Both the position numbers and the translations under genes were made by a program. A DNA stretch of 46,174 nt from Planctomycetales bacterium (GTDB lineage Bacteria > Omnitrophota > Gorgyraeia > Zapsychrales > Zapsychraceae), in contig SBBO01000027.1 in assembly GCA_005239675.1 (NCBI GenBank), forward strand, positions 1-46,174, in the 5' to 3' direction. The notes beneath the pieces were generated by a model, which saw only the letters and a list, made by a program, of their open reading frames with translations, ran no database searches and was not told the origin of the DNA. Below are positions 23,578 to 30,273 of this stretch, in pieces. Within the stretch, counting starts at the first letter, position 1, and each line of letters opens with the position of its first letter.

Positions 23578-24403
23578 AAGATAACCGTCCTTTCGAAGAT
23601 GCGTCTTTTTCCTTGAATTTATCCGTCCCTAAGCGATCCTTATTCTTGATGCTAATCATCTCAGCGGCAATGGCAATCGCGATCTCTTCTGGCAACTGAG
23701 CGCCTATGTCAATTCCTGCGGGGATGTTAACACGGGCAAGCCTTGCCGCAGATACCCCCTCCTCCTTAAGCCTGGCAAAAAATTTGATCCGTTTGGCCTT
23801 GCTAGAAATCACCCCTAAATAGCCGACATTCACCCGGATAGCCGCCTGAAGACACTCAAAATCGTGTTCATTGCCATGAGTAACTACCATAATATAAGTA
23901 TTCTGATCAAGGGGTATTTGAGATAATTTCTGGGCATGGGGACCAACCATAATCCGATCCACATAGGGAAATCGCTTAGCATTGGCGAATTCTTTACGAT
24001 TATCAATAATGGTAACTCGAAAATTGAGCATCTTACCTATGACCGACAAGGGCAGTGCAATGTGACCTGCCCCACAGATGACCAAATGTTTGGGAGCCCG
24101 GAAAGGTTCCACAAAGACCTTGATTTTCCCCCCGCAAACCGACTGTCCCATGCCCCCAAAATAGTCATAGCTGACAATCCTGGACAGTCCAGACTTGATC
24201 GCCTTAAGGCATTCTTGCTGGGCAGCCTTTTCGTTACGCCCCCCTCCTATGGATCCCCAAAGCGTTCCGTCCTCCAAGACAATCATCTTGGCCCCTGCCT
24301 TGCGGGGAGTTCCTTTAAGGGTGGATTCCACGATGGTTGCCACCGCGTAACTTCGCCCTCCCTCAACGGCCTTGAGGGCCTTTATCAACAATTCGTGCTC
24401 CAT
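23555..24403 (-). CDS. xdhC: XdhC/CoxI family molybdenum hydroxylase maturation protein
   Basis: XdhC proteins bind the molybdenum cofactor, help add its terminal sulfido ligand and insert it into xanthine dehydrogenase-type enzymes. The 282-aa protein has the N-terminal domain with GTPRKAGAKMIVLEDGTLWGSIGGG, then a Rossmann domain with HLVICGAGHIALPLS, TIIDNRKEFANAKRFP, YLGVISSKAKRI and the C-terminal PAGIDIGAQLPEEIAIAIAAEMI. It is directly downstream of the coiled-coil gene (shared base in TAATG) and close to the structural genes. A long antisense open frame across it (23936-24625) is a shadow. Confidence 0.9.
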   Translation of the reverse strand: MEHELLIKALKAVEGGRSYAVATIVESTLKGTPRKAGAKMIVLEDGTLWGSIGGGRNEKAAQQECLKAIKSGLSRIVSYDYFGGMGQSVCGGKIKVFVEPFRAPKHLVICGAGHIALPLSVIGKMLNFRVTIIDNRKEFANAKRFPYVDRIMVGPHAQKLSQIPLDQNTYIMVVTHGNEHDFECLQAAIRVNVGYLGVISSKAKRIKFFARLKEEGVSAARLARVNIPAGIDIGAQLPEEIAIAIAAEMISIKNKDRLGTDKFKEKDASSKGRLSYEERRSY

Positions 24404-25062
24404 TATTCTTTTTTCTCTGAAATCGGTGAGTCAGAAGGTAAGGGTAGCTTTGTTAACGATTTAGGCAGCGCCCCTCCTCCCGCCAAACCTAATGCTGAAT
24501 CCTCAGGAGCTGTAGTAGTGACTACGCCCGCGTGGTTTGCCTTAAGGGATTTAAGTAAGCTGGTCATTTCTTCTTCTTTAGCAAAAATCGCCTTCTCCAG
24601 CCTTGTTACCTTTTCTTCCAGATAGTTGATTCTTTCTTTGTAGCGCTCGCCCTCAGCCTGGGACGCATTTAATTCAACTTGGGTGATACGCGTCTTGTCT
24701 TTAGCGTCCTTCAATTCCTTTTCCAAGATGTCTTTGAGCTTATTGAATCCTTTGCGATTATTAACTTCTGCCTGAAGCAATTCTTCAGCCTTTGTTAGTG
24801 CCGCGCTTTCTTCCTGAAATAGTTTATCGAGGCGCTGGTATTTCTCCATCCATTGGTCCCGTTGGGCTGTTAGGCTAATTTCCTGTTCAATAATTCTTCC
24901 TTCAGATGGTAGCGTAGCTTCTGACCCCAACGCAGGATTGATCAAAGGGATAGGAATTTTGGGCAATAGCCTATCTTCTTCTTTTTCTTCCTTGCGTAGA
25001 AGTAATAAAACAGTTGCGACGCCCAAAACTGAGATTACCAGCAAAATATAAAATATCACCAT
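24403..25062 (-). CDS. Single-pass membrane coiled-coil protein, unknown function
   Basis: The 219-aa protein has one N-terminal hydrophobic segment (about residues 2-22). After an acidic linker come long charged helices (about residues 60-175, rich in E, K, L and Q) that should form a coiled coil, and then a glycine- and proline-rich tail (LGLAGGGALPKSLTKLPLPSDS). I recognise no family. It lies between the divergent mocA-like gene and xdhC and shares a base with xdhC (TAATG). Its place suggests a membrane tether or scaffold for the molybdenum hydroxylase system, but that is inference. Confidence 0.65.
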   Translation of the reverse strand: MVIFYILLVISVLGVATVLLLLRKEEKEEDRLLPKIPIPLINPALGSEATLPSEGRIIEQEISLTAQRDQWMEKYQRLDKLFQEESAALTKAEELLQAEVNNRKGFNKLKDILEKELKDAKDKTRITQVELNASQAEGERYKERINYLEEKVTRLEKAIFAKEEEMTSLLKSLKANHAGVVTTTAPEDSALGLAGGGALPKSLTKLPLPSDSPISEKKE

Positions 25063-25075
25063 AATGTATCTTTTG

Positions 25076-25081
25076 ATTATA
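25076..25081 (-). promoter_or_regulatory. Candidate -10 box for the coiled-coil/xdhC/PPOX unit
   Basis: On the minus strand a perfect TATAAT ends 13 bases before the ATG of the coiled-coil gene; the -35 region is weak. It faces away from the mocA-like promoter, making a compact divergent control region of about 85 bases. Confidence 0.3.
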
Positions 25082-25111
25082 GCTCTATTAAGGTTATTTG
25101 AATATTCGTCA

Positions 25112-25139
25112 TTGACACGGCCATAATCACCCCTATAAT
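25112..25139 (+). promoter_or_regulatory. Near-consensus promoter for the mocA-like gene
   Basis: Perfect TTGACA (25112-25117) and perfect TATAAT (25134-25139) are 16 bases apart. The -10 box ends 7 bases before the GTG start codon, so transcription should begin on or next to that codon and the mRNA would be leaderless. Confidence 0.6.
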
Positions 25140-25146
25140 TTGATCT

Positions 25147-25737
25147 GTGATTTCTGCTATCCTATTATCCGCAGGTACGAACAACCGCTTCGGTAGCCCC
25201 AAGGCGTTGGCCAAGCTAGGAGATGAGAGCGTAATTGATCGCCTACTTAAGGCTCTCATCGCAGCAGATATTGACGAAATTATCGTTGTCCTCGGGTCCG
25301 GGGCGGACCAGATAAAACCTCACCTATTTAAGCATAAAAATATTCATACTGTCTATAATAAAGATTATAATTTGGGCCAGACATCATCATTTAAAATCGG
25401 GTTAACTGCTGTCAGTCCCCAGGCAACCGGTATTTTACTATTACCCGTTGATTATCCGCTAATCCGAGAATATACCCTGACTCAATTGGTTGCCTACTTT
25501 AAGGAAAATAATCCTACGATCCTAATCCCGACATATCAAGATCACAAGGGACACCCCCCGATCTTTAGCAACCGACTCAAGGAAGAATTGCTCGCCCTAG
25601 ACAATGGCGAGGGGATCAATACGCTTATTCATCGACATCTAAACGAGACATCGCTTCTCCCCCTCCACGATGCAGGTGTCATCCAAAGCTTTAACACTCA
25701 AGAGGAATTTGAAAGACTAAAAAGGATAGTAAGCTAA
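25147..25737 (+). CDS. mocA: MocA-like molybdenum cofactor cytidylyltransferase / NTP transferase
   Basis: The 196-aa protein has the nucleotidyltransferase opening ISAILLSAGTNNRFGSPKAL (signature LxAGxSxRxGxxK), then VYNKDYNLGQTSSFKIGL and LLLPVDYPLI, in which the aspartate binds metal, plus HKGHPPIFSNR. These match MobA/MocA-type enzymes; MocA makes the cytosine dinucleotide form of the molybdenum cofactor used by xanthine dehydrogenase-family enzymes. Its place beside the hydroxylase genes supports MocA over MobA. The GTG at 25147 gives exactly the expected N-terminus. It converges on the large subunit gene with a 13-base gap. Confidence 0.82.
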   Translation: MISAILLSAGTNNRFGSPKALAKLGDESVIDRLLKALIAADIDEIIVVLGSGADQIKPHLFKHKNIHTVYNKDYNLGQTSSFKIGLTAVSPQATGILLLPVDYPLIREYTLTQLVAYFKENNPTILIPTYQDHKGHPPIFSNRLKEELLALDNGEGINTLIHRHLNETSLLPLHDAGVIQSFNTQEEFERLKRIVS

Positions 25738-25750
25738 AGAGTAAAAGTGA

Positions 25751-28096
25751 TTACGCTGAGGCCTGGGCTGCAAGTTCAAACTTTTCTTTTTCCATCAAGG
25801 CCTTGATAATCTTGTCTGGCGTAAAAGGAAGCTCCTTGAGGCGGATGCCGACCGCGTCATAGATCGCATTGGCAATGGCCGCCGATGTTGGCAATAAAGA
25901 GGCCTCCCCCATGCCCTTGGCACCGAATGGGCCTTCGGGGTCATTGCTTTCAACCATAATGGACTCAACGGGCGGGGTTCCCATGCTGCGGGGAAGACGA
26001 TAATTCGCAAAGTTGCCATTGGCAGGACGTCCTTTCTGATCAAACCGCAAATTTTCTAAGAACGTATATCCGATCCCCATCACCAGCGACCCCTCGATCT
26101 GGCCTTCCACGGCCTGAGGGTTAATAGCCTTGCCGATATCGTGGGCGTCCCACATTTTTAAAAGCTTGACTTCACCGGTTTCCTTATTGACCTCAACCTC
26201 AGCGACTTGAGCCTCGAACCCATAACTTCCCGAGACGTTTCCTTCTCCAGTACGAAAATCAATGGGCGTTGTCGGTGGATTATAACTACCGCGACCGATG
26301 ATCTGTCGACCATAGTTAAACGAATAGCAAAGCTCCAAGGCCTTGTCAAAATCCATCAAAATAGAATTGTCTTTTTTAAGGATAACCTCTTCCGCCGCAA
26401 TATCCAACTCTGCCGCATTAAGGTTATTTTCTTTGGCAACCACATCGAGGATTTGCTGCTTGGCATCGCGAGCAGCCCGTAGAGTCGCATTGCCGGAGAT
26501 AAACGTCACGCGACTGGCGAAACTTCCTGTGTCAAAGGGGGTGATCTCGGTGTCACCGGACTTGCATCGGATGCGGTTGTAGCTTACTCCCAGCTCATGG
26601 GCGGCAATCTGGGAAAGGGCTGTGTTAGAACCTTGACCAGTATCCGCTGCCCCCGTAAATAAATAGACAGAACCGTCCTCTTCTACCTTGACAATAGATC
26701 CCGCTGATTCATGCGATTTATACATCTTGGAGCCCATCACATCTGCGGCAATCCCGATCCCTATCCCGCGGCACAGATGTTTCTGTTGACCACGTTTTTT
26801 ATACCAATCTGAGGCGCTCACTGCCTTCTCAATGCATTCACGTAGACCGTTGGTTGTTATGACCATCTTGTTGATAGTCACCATGTTGGGACCCGTGATA
26901 TTCTTTAGGCGAAAGACAATGGGGTCCATACCGATCGCCTCAGCGACCATGTCCATGTGCGATTCAATAGCAAACCCAGCCTGGACACCGCCAAAACCCC
27001 GCATAGCGCCGCTAATGGGGGTATTGGTATACACCCGGTAACCAGTCATCCGAAAATGTTGAATTTTATATACCATAAAAATGCGCATGATGGCGGCGGC
27101 CAAGACCGTTGGCCCATAACTGCAATACGCGCCGCCATCGGCAATGACCTCTCCTGTCATCGCCAGTAGCGTACCGTCTTTTTTAACCCCCGATTTGACG
27201 GTATAGATCATGCCATGTTTGCGCCGCGAGGCAATGAATTCCTCCTCGCGGTTATAACAAATTTTGACCGGTAATCCTCCTGCCTTCTTAGAAAGAAGAC
27301 AGCTGGCAAAATCCATCGGAAGCATCTCCAATTTACCACCAAACCCACCACCCACCGCCAGCTTGATGACACGAACATCGTTGAGGTCGATATTGAGCGT
27401 CTTAGCCAGTGCCTCACGGCACTTGAATGGCGCCTGGGTGGATGACCACAGCGTAATCTTATTGGAAAATGTCTCCCATTGACCAACACAGACATGTGGT
27501 TCAAGGGCCGCGTGATGGGCCGCCGGGGCGTAAAAACGATCCTCCCGGACATAATCCGCCTCCTTCATGACGCGGTCCGGATTACCAAAATTAACGGGTA
27601 ATATAACAGCGATATTGTTCAAAGATTCGTGAATCTGCGGGGCGTCGGGTTTCATCGCCTCTTGAACATCAAAGACAGCGGGTAGAGGCTCATACTGGAC
27701 ATCGATTAAGCCTAGGGCTTGCTCTGCTATTTCCTCATCGATGGCGGCAACGGCGCCGATTTCATCCCCGACATAGCGCACCTTTTCGGATTCAATGGCC
27801 ATCTGATCAACAGTGTGCGGAAAAAAATATTCATTGGAACCAAATTTAATATTGTAGGTATCTTTGGCGGTAATAATGGCCCGCACCCCGGGCAATTTCT
27901 CAGCCCTCGTAGTATCGATACTTAATATCTTGGCGTGGGGGTGTGGACTGCGGATCATCTTACCGATGAGCATATTGGGAAAACTGACATCAAAGGCATA
28001 TTTGGCCTGGCCAGTTACCATGCCCTTACCATCGATACGCGGCACGCTTTTACCGACCGGATTCACGTATTCCTTGTTCAAGGTTGCCGTTTTCAT
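25751..28096 (-). CDS. Xanthine dehydrogenase family molybdopterin-binding (large) subunit
   Basis: This 781-aa subunit holds the molybdenum centre of a three-subunit hydroxylase. It opens with PVGKSVPRIDGKGMVTGQAKYAFD (aldehyde oxidase/xanthine dehydrogenase a/b hammerhead domain). Other segments are AAHHAALEPHVCVG, GGFGGKLEMLP, GAMRGFGGVQAGFAIES (about residue 362), FTGAADTGQGSNT and the C-terminal GAKGMGEASLLPTSAAIANAI, which carries the catalytic glutamate (about 728). It lacks the CoxL CSFR motif, so it is not a form I CO dehydrogenase. The substrate (a purine, an N-heterocycle, an aldehyde or an aromatic CoA ester) cannot be set from these motifs. It starts 7 bases after the iron-sulfur subunit gene. 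Confidence 0.9.
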   Translation of the reverse strand: MKTATLNKEYVNPVGKSVPRIDGKGMVTGQAKYAFDVSFPNMLIGKMIRSPHPHAKILSIDTTRAEKLPGVRAIITAKDTYNIKFGSNEYFFPHTVDQMAIESEKVRYVGDEIGAVAAIDEEIAEQALGLIDVQYEPLPAVFDVQEAMKPDAPQIHESLNNIAVILPVNFGNPDRVMKEADYVREDRFYAPAAHHAALEPHVCVGQWETFSNKITLWSSTQAPFKCREALAKTLNIDLNDVRVIKLAVGGGFGGKLEMLPMDFASCLLSKKAGGLPVKICYNREEEFIASRRKHGMIYTVKSGVKKDGTLLAMTGEVIADGGAYCSYGPTVLAAAIMRIFMVYKIQHFRMTGYRVYTNTPISGAMRGFGGVQAGFAIESHMDMVAEAIGMDPIVFRLKNITGPNMVTINKMVITTNGLRECIEKAVSASDWYKKRGQQKHLCRGIGIGIAADVMGSKMYKSHESAGSIVKVEEDGSVYLFTGAADTGQGSNTALSQIAAHELGVSYNRIRCKSGDTEITPFDTGSFASRVTFISGNATLRAARDAKQQILDVVAKENNLNAAELDIAAEEVILKKDNSILMDFDKALELCYSFNYGRQIIGRGSYNPPTTPIDFRTGEGNVSGSYGFEAQVAEVEVNKETGEVKLLKMWDAHDIGKAINPQAVEGQIEGSLVMGIGYTFLENLRFDQKGRPANGNFANYRLPRSMGTPPVESIMVESNDPEGPFGAKGMGEASLLPTSAAIANAIYDAVGIRLKELPFTPDKIIKALMEKEKFELAAQASA

Positions 28097-28103
28097 ATCT
28101 TAC

Positions 28104-28601
28104 TTAATTCCTGCGGTCTAAGAGGGATGCCTGCTCGCATTGGGCCTTTATTACCTTGCCGGCATGACGGATGGCCTCAAAAATTTTAAGATATCCCGCG
28201 CAACGACACAAATTGCCATCAAGGGCGTATTCAATTTCCTCCTGGCTAGGCTCGGGATTCTTGTCTAACAAGGCCTTGCACGACATGATCATCCCCGGAA
28301 TACAGAATCCACACTGGACTGCCCCATAATCCAAGAAAGCCTGCTGAAGGGGGTGAAGTTCTTCACCATTTGCCAAGCCTTCGATGGTGTTGATTTTCAT
28401 CCCTTCGCAATTGGCCGCGAGGGCAATGCAGGAGAGAGTAGCCTTACCATCGACTGCTACCGTGCACGTCCCACATTCTGATTCCTCACAGGCCGTCTTG
28501 GTTCCCTTCATCCCGAGATGATCACGCAAAACTTCCAGCAGTGTCTCATGGCCTTTTAAGTCTAACTGATACTGTCTTTGATTAATTTCGAGAGTAATCA
28601 T
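28104..28601 (-). CDS. Xanthine dehydrogenase family [2Fe-2S] (small) subunit
   Basis: The 165-aa protein carries both [2Fe-2S] clusters of the hydroxylase. The plant-type ferredoxin cluster uses cysteines 38, 43, 46 and 58 (ACEESECGTC). The second, alpha-helical cluster uses 97, 100, 132 and 134 (QCGFC and LCRCAGY). Length and spacing are those of CoxS/NdhS/HcrC-type subunits. It passes electrons from molybdenum to the FAD subunit. Its start overlaps the FAD subunit gene by 20 bases, so the three subunit genes form one leftward operon. Confidence 0.94.
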   Translation of the reverse strand: MITLEINQRQYQLDLKGHETLLEVLRDHLGMKGTKTACEESECGTCTVAVDGKATLSCIALAANCEGMKINTIEGLANGEELHPLQQAFLDYGAVQCGFCIPGMIMSCKALLDKNPEPSQEEIEYALDGNLCRCAGYLKIFEAIRHAGKVIKAQCEQASLLDRRN

Positions 28602-29460
28602 GTGATTTTCCGATCAGGTCACGGATGGCATGCTTAATGCCAACACGGAACATGTGTTTCTTATAATCACTACTGCGCGTATCATAGATCGCTTCATCCA
28701 GATACGCCAACGCCTGCTCTTCAATCCCAGGGCGGATGTGGTTTTCATTAAGAAAACCTTCCAGGACATAGTCTCTTTGAGCAAAGGTGACGCAATTATT
28801 CACGGCAACGATCGTCTCGGAAAACCTTCCTTGCACCGGACGTGTCTTGATACATAAAGATAATAATGGAATGTCCACGTAAGGAGACTTCTTGGCGCGA
28901 AAATAGGCCATGGCAACGCTGGCATCCTCTGCAATGGTAACATGGGTAAATACTTTATCCGTTTTGGCGGCGTTCTTAAAAAATTCCTGCGCCGGGACCG
29001 CTATCTCTTCGCCATTGGTCCCTGTAAAATGAAGACGCGCCTCCAGGGCAATCATGGTGGCCGGCATTTCCGTCCAGGTGTAACGGCAGGTCAAATTCCC
29101 TCCAAGGGTTGCCATATTCCGGATAAGCTGGGACGATATGTTCTTGGCAGCGATGTGTAAAATCGAGGATTTCCCGGTCAATTGGGAAGAGTTGTAAATC
29201 TCATCGATCGTGGTCATGGATTTAATAATGACATGTCCCCCTTCCCGAGATATGCCCTTTAGTTCAGGAATATGGAAAAGACTGATCACGTGTTGGGGGG
29301 TTTTGGCCCCTTTACGCTTAAGCGTTTTAAGGTTGTTCAGTAAAAAAGTCCCCCCTGCCTGCAGTCGGACATCGGGCAGGGCGCCATAAAGCTCAAGGGC
29401 CGCTGCTAATCTCTTTGGGGTGTGTAAATTAAATGGCTTTAAAAGCATAATCTTGTCCAC
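28582..29460 (-). CDS. Xanthine dehydrogenase family FAD-binding (medium) subunit
   Basis: The 292-aa protein is the FAD subunit of the hydroxylase. The first FAD motif (usually AGGTDLL) is AGGTFLLNNLK, the second is RNMATLGGNLTCRYTWTEM (usually IRNxATxGGNL), and the C-terminal CO dehydrogenase flavoprotein domain spans about residues 185-285. The first codon may be the ATG at 29460 or the one at 29448 (MLLKPFNLH), which matches the family start better. It is the first gene of the structural operon and lies about 80 bases downstream of a promoter with a palindromic operator. Confidence 0.88.
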   Translation of the reverse strand: MDKIMLLKPFNLHTPKRLAAALELYGALPDVRLQAGGTFLLNNLKTLKRKGAKTPQHVISLFHIPELKGISREGGHVIIKSMTTIDEIYNSSQLTGKSSILHIAAKNISSQLIRNMATLGGNLTCRYTWTEMPATMIALEARLHFTGTNGEEIAVPAQEFFKNAAKTDKVFTHVTIAEDASVAMAYFRAKKSPYVDIPLLSLCIKTRPVQGRFSETIVAVNNCVTFAQRDYVLEGFLNENHIRPGIEEQALAYLDEAIYDTRSSDYKKHMFRVGIKHAIRDLIGKSHDYSRN

Positions 29461-29511
29461 CGCTTATCCACGCCAATCCATTCTTGAAGACTTTGCAGTG
29501 GCGGTGAATAA

Positions 29512-29568
29512 TAGTAAAATTTTACTAGTTGGTAAAATTTAGTATATCAGGAGATCTTATTTGTGCAA
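29512..29568 (-). promoter_or_regulatory. Promoter with adjacent palindromic operator for the hydroxylase operon
   Basis: On the minus strand TTGCAC (29563-29568) and TATACT (29541-29546) are 16 bases apart. Just downstream lies a perfect 16-base palindrome TAGTAAAATTTTACTA (29512-29527). A second, incomplete copy (GTAAAATTTAG, 29532-29542) overlaps the -10 box at 18-base spacing. The layout is that of a repressor-controlled promoter; the regulator is not evident in the window. Confidence 0.55.
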
Positions 29569-29701
29569 GGAAAAACTCTGCTTCCAAAGATAAGTAGAGA
29601 TTATAACTCTAAGATTAAGAATTCAAAATTAACAGAGATGAGAGGCTTGACTTTGTCTTATTTTAAATTACAATCTACCGCTTCCGAGGATAAAGGAGGG
29701 T

Positions 29702-30064
29702 TCAATCATCTAACAACAAGTTAATTTTATATAACAATTCTTCTGCTTTAAATGGCTTGGTCACATATTGATCCGCACCCTTGACTCTACCAACAATTCT
29801 ATCCGCATCTTCACCCTTAGCGCTGAGCATGATAATGGGGGTGTTGTCGTGTTTCTCTCGTCTAATCTTACGACAAACTTCATATCCGCTTATTTTAGGC
29901 AGCATCAAGTCCAAGATGATCAAATCTGGCTGTTCGTTTAAAAACCCTAGAAAACCCTCTTCCCCATTAAGCGCCACAATCACCTCAAAATTAAGAAACT
30001 CTAACCGAGCCCTTAGTAGCTCAATGATGGCAATCTCATCTTCAATGATTAAGATCTTTTTCAT
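29702..30064 (-). CDS. Stand-alone response regulator receiver domain (CheY-like)
   Basis: The 120-aa protein is a single receiver domain: acidic pair near residues 8-10 (IIEDE), phospho-acceptor aspartate 52 in IILDLMLP, switch residue in MLSAKGE and lysine 103 in TKPF. It has no output domain and no histidine kinase next to it. It may act by protein contact, like CheY/Spo0F-type relays. It lies between the hydroxylase operon and the long biosynthetic operon, and it seems to have its own transcription unit. Confidence 0.92.
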   Translation of the reverse strand: MKKILIIEDEIAIIELLRARLEFLNFEVIVALNGEEGFLGFLNEQPDLIILDLMLPKISGYEVCRKIRREKHDNTPIIMLSAKGEDADRIVGRVKGADQYVTKPFKAEELLYKINLLLDD

Positions 30065-30273
30065 AAGCTTTCACCCTGACCCCCTGCGTTTTCTAATTTA
30101 AGTATATAATATTTTCCTAAAAATGGCGAGCTAACCACCTGCGATGAGATCTCTTATGACAAGGAGTGACATTGTCACCTTCCCTTGTCCACTCCTAATT
30201 GCGGTGGACAAAATCTTTATTTTCTTCTTGAGATATATAATTCTACAGCAAGATTCGACATGTTTAAATAAAA
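30065..30273. repeat. Intergenic inverted repeats
   Basis: Between the CPBP gene end and the receiver gene start are a 13-base palindrome GTGACATTGTCAC (30166-30178) and an 8-base inverted repeat TTGTCCAC (30185-30192) with GTGGACAA (30204-30211). No T-run follows them on the minus strand, so they fit a protein-binding site or a simple transcript-end hairpin better than a classical terminator. Confidence 0.35.

Noticed and set aside
23936-24625. 229-aa plus-strand open frame
   Set aside because: It is antisense to xdhC and the coiled-coil gene, both well supported; the translation has no motif and reads as a shadow.
25751-28096. CO dehydrogenase (CoxL) large subunit
   Set aside because: The CoxL active-site CSFR motif is absent; the corresponding segment reads GAMRGFGG, as in other xanthine dehydrogenase family members.
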